A DNA stretch of 64,000 nt, taken from positions 186,001 to 250,000 of the forward strand of contig NZ_KI519474.1 in NCBI RefSeq assembly GCF_000482705.1, written 5' to 3'. Shown one piece after another: positions 51,459-58,846 of this stretch. A model generated the notes under the pieces. It ran no database searches. It was not told the DNA's origin and saw nothing but the letters and a program-made list of their open reading frames with translations. Source of the stretch: Glycomyces arizonensis DSM 44726. Its GTDB lineage: Bacteria; Actinomycetota; Actinomycetes; Mycobacteriales; Micromonosporaceae. Numbering within the stretch: position 1 is the stretch's first letter; the number at the start of each line of letters is the position of its first letter. The translations under genes and the position numbers were made by a program.

Positions 51459-52720
51459 TGGTCCGCCGGAAGCGTGGGGCTCACGAGAAGGGGATTGCGG
51501 TGCCCCGCATAGAGGAAGTCCCCGGACGGCAGCGGTCCCGTTTCGGTGCCGGAACCCTGGGGATCGCCACGGAGGCCCTCGCTTCTCTGCGGGGCCGGTC
51601 GCTACGGTCGTGGATGACCGCGATCGGGATCGCGCTGGGGATCGCGGCCACGGTCGCGACGGTGGGATTGTCGGCGACCTCGGCGGCGGCTATAGCCGAA
51701 CGATTCGATGCCACCGAGGCCACCCGGGTCACCGTCTCGTTCAGCAATGCCATGCGCGATGACGGCGATGCGCCGGGTTTCGAGGACACCGAACGCGTGC
51801 GGGGCCTCAACGGGGTGGTCGATGCGGGCATGGAATGCAGCTCCGATGAAGAGGCAGTCCTGTCCCGAACCGCGGAACAGTACTACACGCGGACGGCCCC
51901 GCTGTACGGTGCCGAACCCGGCACGCTGGACGCCTACGGTTTCACCTTCGTCGAAGGCGGGCCGTTCGACGAAGGCCACGTGCATCGCGGCGACGCAGTG
52001 GCATTGATCGACGCCGTGATTGCCCGTGAACTCGGATACGCCTCGCTCGACGGCGGACCGATGATCTACATCAATGGCGAATCGTACGCCGTCATGGGGA
52101 TCTTCGAGGCTCCTACAGGGGAAGCGCAGTACACGGGAAGCGTGATCATCGGCCCGCGGCCCTGCATCGAAGCCGATCCCGCCTATTCCCCTGTGCAAGT
52201 GTTCATCCGCACCGATCTCGGCGCGGCCGACAAGGTGGCCGAAGAGGCTCCGCTCGCGGTCTTCCCCGAACTTCCCGGCGAGCTCTCGGTTGCCAAGCCT
52301 TCCGACCTGCGGGATTTCCGCAAGGGCGTGGAGAGCGAGATGCAGGCCCTGCTGCTGGGTTTGGCCGCGGTCAGTCTCGTCATCGGGGCAGTCTCCGTTT
52401 CCAACACCGCGCTGGTCTCGGTCATGGAGCGCCGCAGTGAGATCGGACTGCGACGGGCGGTCGGGGCCGCCCGCCGGTCGGTGGCGATGCAGTTCGTATG
52501 GGAGTCGACCCTGATCGGGCTGGGCGGCGGCCTGGTCGGCACCGTCCTGGGTGTGGACGTGGTCGCCCTGGTGTCGCTGCTGCAGGACTGGCAGATCGTG
52601 TTCGATCCGGTCCTGCTGGCCGCCGGTCCGGCTGTCGGCGCGGTCGTCGGCGTCGTCGCCGGGGCCTATCCGGCCTGGCGGGCCTCCCGCATCCCGCCTG
52701 CGGTAACGCTGCGCACATGA
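51458..52720 (+). CDS. MacB/FtsX-type ABC permease
   Basis: 420 residues, ATG overlapping the previous stop (TGATG). An N-terminal helix (SWMTAIGIALGIAATVATVGL), a large extracytoplasmic MacB_PCD domain (~70-270), and three C-terminal helices with VSVMERRSEIGLRRAVGAARR, the conserved FtsX-family coupling motif. A mechanotransmitter-type exporter acting on substrates outside the membrane. Confidence 0.9.
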   Translation: MVRRKRGAHEKGIAVPRIEEVPGRQRSRFGAGTLGIATEALASLRGRSLRSWMTAIGIALGIAATVATVGLSATSAAAIAERFDATEATRVTVSFSNAMRDDGDAPGFEDTERVRGLNGVVDAGMECSSDEEAVLSRTAEQYYTRTAPLYGAEPGTLDAYGFTFVEGGPFDEGHVHRGDAVALIDAVIARELGYASLDGGPMIYINGESYAVMGIFEAPTGEAQYTGSVIIGPRPCIEADPAYSPVQVFIRTDLGAADKVAEEAPLAVFPELPGELSVAKPSDLRDFRKGVESEMQALLLGLAAVSLVIGAVSVSNTALVSVMERRSEIGLRRAVGAARRSVAMQFVWESTLIGLGGGLVGTVLGVDVVALVSLLQDWQIVFDPVLLAAGPAVGAVVGVVAGAYPAWRASRIPPAVTLRT

Positions 52721-52752
52721 ACCTGACCCGACAGGACTGACTGGAGGTACGC

Positions 52753-53496
52753 ATGGTGGACGACTCGACGCTGATCCTGCCGAGTCTCGGCGCCGATCGC
52801 GATATATCGGCCGCGGCGCTGATCGAGCTGCGGGGGGTGGGCATGACCTATCCCGGGCCGCCTCCGGTCCAGGCGCTGAGGCCGGTCGATCTGCGCGTGG
52901 AGGCCGCCGAGTATGTCGCGATCGTCGGTCCCTCGGGTTCGGGCAAGTCGACGCTGCTGCACCTGCTGGGTCTGCTCGACATCCCCACGGCCGGAACCTA
53001 TCTCCTGGACGGGCACGACACCTCCGAGCTCAAGGAGTCGGCCCGCACCCGGCTGCGGGCGGAGAAGATCGGGTTCATCTTCCAGGCCTTCCACCTCATG
53101 GCGCACCGCACCGCCACCGAGAACGTCGCCATGTCCCTGGTCTACCAAGGTGTCTCGCGTCGCAGGCGCAAGGCCGTCGCCCGTTCCAAACTCGAACTGG
53201 TCGGTCTCGCCCACCGCCTCGATGCGCTGCCGACCACCTTGTCCGGAGGGGAACGCCAGCGCGTGGCCATCGCCCGCGCGCTGGCCGCCGAACCGTCGCT
53301 GCTGCTGTGCGACGAGCCGACCGGCAATCTCGACTCCGCCACCGCCGAGCAGGTGCTGACCCTGATCGATTCGCTGCACGACCAAGGGTTGACGGTCATG
53401 ATGATCACCCATGACGAGAATGTCGCAGCCCGGGCTGAACGCATCGTCACCATCCGGGACGGCAGTCTCGCCGAAGACGGTTTGACCAGCAAATGA
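52753..53496 (+). CDS. MacB-type ABC ATPase (LolD-like)
   Basis: 247 residues; CTGGAGG lies 7 bases before ATG 52753. Walker A GPSGSGKSTLL, Q-loop FIFQAFHLM, signature LSGGERQRVAIARAL, Walker B LLLCDEPTGNLD and H-loop ITHDENV. Powers the FtsX-type permease upstream. Last gene of the operon; no clear terminator hairpin in the following 158 bases. Confidence 0.92.
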   Translation: MVDDSTLILPSLGADRDISAAALIELRGVGMTYPGPPPVQALRPVDLRVEAAEYVAIVGPSGSGKSTLLHLLGLLDIPTAGTYLLDGHDTSELKESARTRLRAEKIGFIFQAFHLMAHRTATENVAMSLVYQGVSRRRRKAVARSKLELVGLAHRLDALPTTLSGGERQRVAIARALAAEPSLLLCDEPTGNLDSATAEQVLTLIDSLHDQGLTVMMITHDENVAARAERIVTIRDGSLAEDGLTSK

Positions 53497-53654
53497 GCAT
53501 GGACGATGTCGGGCAGCGCACTGGAGACGTTTTCGTTTGGTCGGTGGACCGGCTTTCGGTTGGTCGCGAGTTTTGTCGGATTTCGGCCGTGGTATTTCCA
53601 GCATGAAACAGGGTGCGTTCCCTGATGGAGGCGCACCCTTGCAGTTCGGTGCGG

Positions 53655-53876
53655 TTACCTGATAGCCCGGACCAGTCCGGCCCAGTCCACGCGGTCCACC
53701 ACCAGGTGCTGGAAGCTGCCGTCGGAGGTCGGGAGCTTGGTGTCGCCGACCGCGACTGCCGATCCGTCAACCGCCGCCGCGACGCAATTCCCGTTCGCGG
53801 TGCTGTCGCTCCTGCTGCTCTTGCGGAACTTCGCACGACCCCACCCGGTCGGCTGCTGATCGGTCATCCGAGTCAT
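53655..53876 (-). CDS. DUF397 protein
   Basis: 73 residues. AKFRKSSRSDSTANGNCVAAAV...VAVGDTKLPTSDGSFQHLVV is the complete DUF397 pattern. These small proteins usually sit directly beside a Scr1/BldD-like HTH regulator with a DUF5753 tail and act with it as a regulatory pair in actinomycetes; here that partner is damaged. Its ATG overlaps the end of the partner. Confidence 0.9.
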   Translation of the reverse strand: MTRMTDQQPTGWGRAKFRKSSRSDSTANGNCVAAAVDGSAVAVGDTKLPTSDGSFQHLVVDRVDWAGLVRAIR

Positions 53877-54415
53877 TACTCCACTTCCTTCAACACCGCC
53901 TTCAAGCGGTCGATCGTGTCCTCATCGCCGAGGCTGCGCTCGCGCCAGAGGGCATCGTAGGCATCTGTGAAAGACTTTACATCCTCCCCTTCGCCGACCA
54001 CCCCGCCGATCGGGGTGTCTACCTGCATCAACGTCGGCCAGGCTTCGCGCATCTCCAGGATCCGGAAGCTGGTGCCGATCCCTGCAAGGATGTGCGCCCA
54101 AGAGTTGACCGGGAGGATCCTGACCGACACGTTGGGACGTTCGGCAAGATCAAGCACGTAGCGCAGCTGGGCTGCGATGACTTCCGGCCCAGCCTCCTGC
54201 TGAGCGATGATGGATTGGTGGACTAGGAACTTCGCCTCCGGCGCGTCGAACTTGCGGAGCACCTCGCCACGCATGGCCCCACTGCGGTCGTCTTCGATGC
54301 CGTGCGCGCTGTGTGCACCGCGCTGTTCGGCAGGGCCGAGGAGATCGGACGATCGAGTGCCGCCTGCAAGGTGACCGCTGCTCCGATCTCGTAGCTTCCG
54401 CCGTGGCAGGGTCAT
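53876..54415 (-). pseudogene. 5'-truncated Scr1-family regulator (DUF5753 remnant)
   Basis: The recognisable part (~54360 down to 53876) is the C-terminal DUF5753 domain: RKFDAPEAKFLVHQSIIAQQ, AERPNVSVRILPVNSWAH, SFTDAYDALWRERSL. A typical gene of this family has ~280 residues with an N-terminal HTH; here only ~145 fit, and the upstream sequence in all three minus frames shows no HTH. A start at 54274 could still make a 132-residue domain protein, so a surviving short product is possible. Confidence 0.65.
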
Positions 54416-54613
54416 GCATCTGGCGTCTCGCCGGGCTGTGCGGCCGACGTCGCTCCGTTCCGGTCGGCACCGAAACAGGCACAGAGCTCCCCGGAGCGAC
54501 AGACGCGGTGATTATCGCCGTTCGGATGGGGTATGCCGTTGTCAGACGATTGCGGACAATCGGTCGCCTCCCGGCCGATCCACCCCCCGCGGTCACGAGT
54601 CTGAGGAGCCGAT

Positions 54614-54913
54614 ATGGCCTGGCATCGCACCCGCTACTATCCGCTCGCCGTCCGCATCGTGACGGGCGTCCTCACCGCCATCGCGGTGATCATCCTGCTG
54701 TACCTGGTCCTGATCCTCCTGGAGGCCAACCAGGCGAACCCGCTGGTGGACTTCATCGGAGCGATCGCCGACTGGTTCGCGTGGCTGTTCCACGACATGT
54801 TCACCGCGGACGAGCCGAAGGTCCAGGCGCTGATCAACTACGGCCTCGCCGCGGTGGTGTACCTGCTGCTGGCGGCACTCGTGCACGCGGTGGGCCGCCG
54901 CACGCTCGACTGA
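54614..54913 (+). CDS. Small two-helix membrane protein
   Basis: 99 residues; GAGGAGCC precedes the ATG. Helices at ~12-36 (VRIVTGVLTAIAVIILLYLVLILL) and ~73-92 (LINYGLAAVVYLLLAALV) are joined by an amphipathic loop with WFAWLFHDMF. Similar small proteins are common in actinobacteria without known role. It ends in a terminator, so it is monocistronic. Confidence 0.75.
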   Translation: MAWHRTRYYPLAVRIVTGVLTAIAVIILLYLVLILLEANQANPLVDFIGAIADWFAWLFHDMFTADEPKVQALINYGLAAVVYLLLAALVHAVGRRTLD

Positions 54914-54919
54914 AAGACC

Positions 54920-54957
54920 CCGAGGCGCCGGGCTCGGGATCGGGCACGGCGCCTCGG
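54920..54957. terminator. Terminator after the small membrane protein
   Basis: Perfect 10-bp stem CCGAGGCGCC / GGCGCCTCGG with an 18-base loop, 6 bases after the stop codon. Confidence 0.6.
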
Positions 54958-54967
54958 CCTCCGCTCC

Positions 54968-55011
54968 GAATTCGGTAGATGCGATCCACCTAGATTCCAT
55001 CTACACAATCG
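54968..55011. repeat. Degenerate three-copy 15-bp-period palindrome array (left unit)
   Basis: Three 14-bp elements at 54968, 54983 and 54998 with an exact 15-base step: GAATTCGGTAGATG, GATCCACCTAGATT and CATCTACACAATCG. The second matches a unit of the array at 56765 at 12 of 14 positions. It lies 33 bases from the 3' end of the first AAA+ gene. Confidence 0.6.
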
Positions 55012-55044
55012 CCGGAGGCGGGCACCGTCGACTGCCGCGGCAGG

Positions 55045-56493
55045 TCAAGCGGCCCAAGCCTGGAGAAGGTCATCCGGACCCCAGACCAGATCCGCTTCGA
55101 CGCCGTCCGCCACGCCCGCGAGGCTGACGACGGCCAGATCGGTCTCACCCGGCACGGCCCCGGGAACGCGAGAAGATCCGGCCACGAGCTTCTCGTAGTC
55201 TCGGCGGTCGAACGGCCTGCCCAGCCATTTGATGGAACCGGTGTAGAAGAGGTGCTTGGCGACCGGCCTCCGGTCCGCTCCCACCAGATCGATCTCGGGA
55301 TCGAAGCTCCGGGGCCACCAGCCCCCCACTTCAGTCGCCTCCGGCCAGGGGAACGCTTCGTGTATGCCCGCCACCACCAATGCCTCTCGCACCAGCGGCT
55401 CGATCGCCCGCCCGCGCCAACTCGTCCACTGGCGTTCGAATCGCGCGTACGCCAGATCGGGTCTGCCCCGCCGGGAGTCGGCGTGCGCGTCGACGAGCAC
55501 GGAATGGTAGAGGCGGAGGTAGCTGTCGGCGATGCGAAAGAGCTTGCCGCCGTTGCCGGGGCGGGTGGAGAGCGGCTCGTCGGCCGCTACGGCGCCCTTC
55601 TCGATCAGGCGATGCAGGATCGGAGTCAGGGAACCGGAGCTCAGCGGCTCGGTCGGACTCGCTCCCGCGACTTTGGCGATATTGCTGAAGGTGCGTGAGC
55701 CGTGGCCGATGGCGGCCAGCACTTGGCGAGTCCGGTCGGGTGCGGGGAACTCGGAGGACACCATCTGGGCCCCGACCGTGAACAGAGGACTTTCCGGGAG
55801 CTCGCATTGCTCGGCGACGTACTCCTCGGCGGTCGACCCCTGCTTCCAGGTCCTGCACAGGCCCGGGAAGCCGCCGGTGATGAGGTGGGCATCGATGGCG
55901 TCGGGCCCGGCGAGTCCGGTGAGCGCCGCCGTCTCCGTGGGGTTCAGGGGCCGCACCTGCATCTCTGCCGCGCGGCCGTAGAAGGGCCTGTCATAGCCGA
56001 GAAAGGCCCGCATCATGTGGATGTCGCTGCCGACGAGGATCAAGAACAGCGGTTTCTTCTTGAGGCGGCGATCCCACTCGGTCTGGAGCATTCCCTCCAG
56101 GCGCTGATCCCGCTGAAAGAGCCAGGGGAGCTCGTCGATGACGAGAATGGAAGGCGAGTCGTCCGGGATGGCGGTGGCGAGGAGGCGGAAAGTCTCGTGC
56201 CAGTCGTCCGGCACCGCCCTGGCGATATTTTGCGCGCCGGGCAGATCCGAGTTCCGGACCGACTCCAGCAGGCGGGTCATCGACTGTGTCGGGCTGACCC
56301 CCTGGTCTGCTTGGAACACGGCATAGGGAAGTCCGGACTCTTGGCAGAAGCGCTCCACGAGGTGGGACTTCCCGACCTGGCGGCGCCCTCGGATCGCGAC
56401 CGCGACTCCCTCTCCCCAGCGCTCGATGCGTTCCAGGTGGGATCTGAGGGCCTTGAACTCGCGCCTTCGGCCTACGAAGTGAGCATCTGACAT
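55045..56493 (-). CDS. AAA+ ATPase with DUF234/PD-(D/E)XK-like tail (copy 1)
   Basis: 482 residues. ATPase_2-type P-loop module: FVGRRREFKAL entry, Walker A GRRQVGKS (36-43), Walker B LVIDELPWL (D120/E121), sensor GSDIHMM (~155-161), DRPFYGRAAEMQVRPLNP. A winged-helix region (~250-320) follows, then a C-terminal DUF234-like domain with FDPEIDLVG (D398, E400, D402) and TGSIKWL (K422), a PD-(D/E)XK-like arrangement in which the E-x-K Glu is Ser. AGGGG stands 5 bases before the ATG, and the 38-bp palindrome begins 9 bases upstream. Clear homologue of the gene at 56858. Cellular role unknown. Confidence 0.82.
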   Translation of the reverse strand: MSDAHFVGRRREFKALRSHLERIERWGEGVAVAIRGRRQVGKSHLVERFCQESGLPYAVFQADQGVSPTQSMTRLLESVRNSDLPGAQNIARAVPDDWHETFRLLATAIPDDSPSILVIDELPWLFQRDQRLEGMLQTEWDRRLKKKPLFLILVGSDIHMMRAFLGYDRPFYGRAAEMQVRPLNPTETAALTGLAGPDAIDAHLITGGFPGLCRTWKQGSTAEEYVAEQCELPESPLFTVGAQMVSSEFPAPDRTRQVLAAIGHGSRTFSNIAKVAGASPTEPLSSGSLTPILHRLIEKGAVAADEPLSTRPGNGGKLFRIADSYLRLYHSVLVDAHADSRRGRPDLAYARFERQWTSWRGRAIEPLVREALVVAGIHEAFPWPEATEVGGWWPRSFDPEIDLVGADRRPVAKHLFYTGSIKWLGRPFDRRDYEKLVAGSSRVPGAVPGETDLAVVSLAGVADGVEADLVWGPDDLLQAWAA

Positions 56494-56502
56494 AGAAACC
56501 CC

Positions 56503-56540
56503 TGACGTAAAATCGTCTTACGTAAAACGATTTTACGTCA
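56503..56540. repeat. 38-bp near-perfect AT-rich palindrome (copy 1)
   Basis: Arms TGACGTAAAATCGT (56503-56516) and ACGATTTTACGTCA (56527-56540) are exact reverse complements; the centre CTTACGTAAA is palindromic except for its outermost pair. It sits directly upstream of the ribosome site of the AAA+ gene copy 1, where it could act as an operator or, as RNA, as a hairpin. A related 38-bp site follows copy 2. Confidence 0.85.
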
Positions 56541-56720
56541 GAAAGGTCGACGTGACCACGACAGCTGTGTCACCGGTCGCCAGTCGTCGGGCCTGAGGTG
56601 CTCGAACGTCTCCACGCGCAGCGCGTGGTCCTCCACGACCAAGGAGCACGGCGTCGCCAGCTTGCGCCGCCCCGGCAGCCAGCGCGGCCCGTCGCTGCAC
56701 GAGTGAGCCCCCGGGTCCAA
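56538..56720 (-). pseudogene. Internally deleted fragment of the ybjN-like gene
   Basis: The minus-strand translation [20 protein letters not shown], then RVETFEHLRPDD, repeats the start and the end of the intact gene at 58370 with the ~100 residues between them missing. Sequence identity with the intact copy is high on both sides of the join at ~56605-56625. The frame runs out in the 38-bp palindrome. It is a partial duplication, not a functional gene. Confidence 0.8.
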
Positions 56721-56764
56721 GCTCGGGGACCGGCCCCGGCCACCCCAGCCGAGCTGGTAGTACG

Positions 56765-56838
56765 CATCTTTCTAGATGGCATCTACCTAGATTTGATCTT
56801 GCTAGGATCCATCTACATAGATATCATCTACAAAGATG
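56765..56838. repeat. Five-copy 15-bp-period palindrome array
   Basis: Five 14-bp elements start at 56765, 56780, 56795, 56810 and 56825, exactly 15 bases apart: CATCTTTCTAGATG, CATCTACCTAGATT, GATCTTGCTAGGAT, CATCTACATAGATA, CATCTACAAAGATG. The first and last are perfect CATCT-N4-AGATG palindromes. The array ends 19 bases before the start codon of AAA+ copy 2, so it covers its promoter; a cooperative repressor or a protein filament site is likely. Confidence 0.88.
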
Positions 56839-56857
56839 ACGGAAGGCCGGTGACGCC

Positions 56858-58294
56858 GTGAAAGACGTATTCGTAGGGCGCTCGCGCGAGCTCGCCCAGC
56901 TGACCGACCGCCTTGACGCCGTTCGCGAGCGCGGCAAAGGCATAGCCGTGACGCTCCGGGGTCGCAGGCAGGTCGGCAAGTCGCGGCTCGTGCAGGAGCT
57001 CTGCGACCGCTCGGGCCTGCCCTACGTCTATCTGACCGCCTTCAAGGGCGCCTCATCGGCCGAATCGATCCGGCGTTTCCTCGCCGACATCCGAGAATCC
57101 AGCCTCCAAGAGGCCGGCGGCGTCGAGGCGATGGCGGCGGAGAACTGGATCGGGCTCTTCCGAACGCTCGACGACCTGGTCGCCGAGACGCCGGTCGTCA
57201 TCGTCCTCGACGAGGTGCCGTGGCTCGCCGAACAGGACGAGACCTTCGACGGCGCGCTCCAAGTGGCGTGGGACCGGTATCTGTCGCGCAAACCGGTGCT
57301 GCTGTGCCTGCTCGGCAGCGACCTCCACATGATGGAACGCCTCACCGCCTACGACCGGCCTTTCTACGGACGGGCCGACAACATGGAGCTCCGGCCGCTG
57401 AACCCGGCCGACACCGCCGACGCCACGGGGCTCGAAGGCGCCGACGCGGTGGAGGCACATCTCCTCTCGGGCGGCCTGCCGGGCATCCTGTCCCGTTGGC
57501 CCACAGGGATGCCGCCGCTGGAGCACCTGCGCGGCCAGGCGGCCGATCCGAGTGCGCCGCTCGTCAACGTTCCCGAGTCCGTACTGCTGGCGGAGTTCCC
57601 CTCGCCGGATACCAGACGCCGTGCGCTGGAGGCGATCGGGGCGGGCGAGCGAACGCAGTCGGGCATCAGCGCCGCGGCCGAGGGCATGGCCAGCGGCACC
57701 CTCGTGCCGGTCCTCGAACAGCTCAGGGCGGTGAAACGGGTGATCGACAGGGACGATCCGCTGTCCACCCGGCGGGGCAAGCCCGCGCTGTTCCGTGTCG
57801 CCGACGCAAACCTGCGGTGGTACTTGGCCATGGGCCGCGAGGCGCAGAGCCACGCCAGGCGCGGCCGCGGGGGACAGGCATTCGGCGTGATCGAGCGCCG
57901 TTGGTCGTCTTGGCTCGGCAAGGCCGTAGAACCGCTCGTGCGGGAATCACTGGAGATGGCGGCGCTCGCGGGCCGATTGCCATGGGAGGACGTCGAAGCC
58001 GTCGGCGGTTGGTGGAACCGGAGGTTCGACCCCGAGATCGACCTGGTCGGCGCGGACCGGGCCCGGATCGCCAAGGCGATCCGCTTCGCGGGCTCGGTCA
58101 AATGGCTGGAAGGCCCGTTCGACGGCCGCGACCTGGCGGCACTGGAGCGTTCGTCGCCGATGATCCCGGGATTCGAATCCGGCGAAGCCGGGCTCGTGGT
58201 GGTATCGCGCTCGGGCCTGAGCGACCGCGTCGACCGCGACCGGATCAGCACGGCGTGGGGACCGCAAGACCTGCTCGACGCCTGGCGCGAATGA
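56858..58294 (+). CDS. AAA+ ATPase with DUF234/PD-(D/E)XK-like tail (copy 2)
   Basis: 478 residues from GTG 56858, with GGAAGG 11 bases upstream. Same domain order as copy 1: FVGRSRELAQL, Walker A GRRQVGKS (35-42), Walker B IVLDEVPWL, GSDLHMM, YDRPFYGRADNMELRPLNPA, winged helix, and the C-terminal FDPEIDLVGADRARIAK...GSVKWLEGPFDGRD. By eye about 40% identical to copy 1, so these are old paralogues, not a recent copy. The family (ATPase_2 plus DUF234) is widespread in archaea and actinobacteria; its function is not established to my knowledge. Confidence 0.82.
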   Translation: MKDVFVGRSRELAQLTDRLDAVRERGKGIAVTLRGRRQVGKSRLVQELCDRSGLPYVYLTAFKGASSAESIRRFLADIRESSLQEAGGVEAMAAENWIGLFRTLDDLVAETPVVIVLDEVPWLAEQDETFDGALQVAWDRYLSRKPVLLCLLGSDLHMMERLTAYDRPFYGRADNMELRPLNPADTADATGLEGADAVEAHLLSGGLPGILSRWPTGMPPLEHLRGQAADPSAPLVNVPESVLLAEFPSPDTRRRALEAIGAGERTQSGISAAAEGMASGTLVPVLEQLRAVKRVIDRDDPLSTRRGKPALFRVADANLRWYLAMGREAQSHARRGRGGQAFGVIERRWSSWLGKAVEPLVRESLEMAALAGRLPWEDVEAVGGWWNRRFDPEIDLVGADRARIAKAIRFAGSVKWLEGPFDGRDLAALERSSPMIPGFESGEAGLVVVSRSGLSDRVDRDRISTAWGPQDLLDAWRE

Positions 58295-58310
58295 ACCTCA
58301 ACGGACTCCC

Positions 58311-58348
58311 TGAGGTAAATCGTTTTTACGTCAAAATGATTTACCTCA
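58311..58348. repeat. 38-bp AT-rich palindrome (copy 2)
   Basis: Arms TGAGGTAAATC (58311-58321) and GATTTACCTCA (58338-58348) are exact reverse complements around a 16-base centre containing TTTTTACGTCAAAA. Length and word content match the site at 56503. It begins 16 bases after the stop codon of AAA+ copy 2 and lies before the 3' end of ybjN. Confidence 0.8.
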
Positions 58349-58369
58349 GAAACACCTGGTCCCCGGCAC

Positions 58370-58846
58370 TCAATCCCGCGGCCTGAGGTGCTCGAAGGCC
58401 TCCAGGTTCCTCGTCGACTCGCCTCTGGCCAGGCGCCAGCGCCACTCCTCCCTGATCGAGCTCGCGAAGCCCAGTTCGAGGATCACGTTGAACGTCTCGT
58501 CGGCGGCCTCCAGCACCGCGCCCAGGACCCGGTCCAGCTCCTCGGGGTTCACCGACGCGAGCGGGAGCCGCCCTACCAAATGGACGTCGCCCGACTCGTC
58601 GATCGCGAACGCGACGGCGTACAGCCGCCCGTTGCGCCGCAGCAGCTCCGCCCACACCGCCTCGGCGTTCTCTTCCGGGCACCTGGCGACGAACGCCTCC
58701 ACGCGCAGCGCGTGGTCCTCCATCACCAGCGAGCACGGCGTCGCCAGCTTGCGCCGCCCCGGCAGCGCGAGCGCCACCGAGCGCGGCCCGTCGGCCCGGT
58801 ACTCCAGGCCCATCTCGTCCAATGCGGCGGTGAGGTTCCCTATCAC
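58370..58846 (-). CDS. YbjN domain protein
   Basis: 158 residues from GTG 58846, whose start shares 4 bases (GTGA) with the mshA stop. [37 protein letters not shown] and AYAVAFAID-type strands followed by [25 protein letters not shown] fit the YbjN fold, a two-domain chaperone-like family. The same gene follows mshA in mycobacteria (Rv0487-type), where its role is not known. Confidence 0.88.
   Translation of the reverse strand: MIGNLTAALDEMGLEYRADGPRSVALALPGRRKLATPCSLVMEDHALRVEAFVARCPEENAEAVWAELLRRNGRLYAVAFAIDESGDVHLVGRLPLASVNPEELDRVLGAVLEAADETFNVILELGFASSIREEWRWRLARGESTRNLEAFEHLRPRD

Noticed and set aside
54416-54613. Upstream half (HTH) of the Scr1-type regulator in another frame
   Set aside because: I read all three minus-strand frames and found no helix-turn-helix; the front is deleted rather than frameshifted.
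56765-56838. Iteron-type plasmid origin
   Set aside because: No replication initiator gene or partition genes; surroundings are chromosomal core genes. Periodicity of 15 rather than ~22 bp also differs from known iterons.
55045-58294. Recent tandem duplication of the AAA+ gene
   Set aside because: The two proteins are too diverged (about 40% by eye) and in opposite orientation; only the flanking DNA elements and the ybjN end look recently shared.
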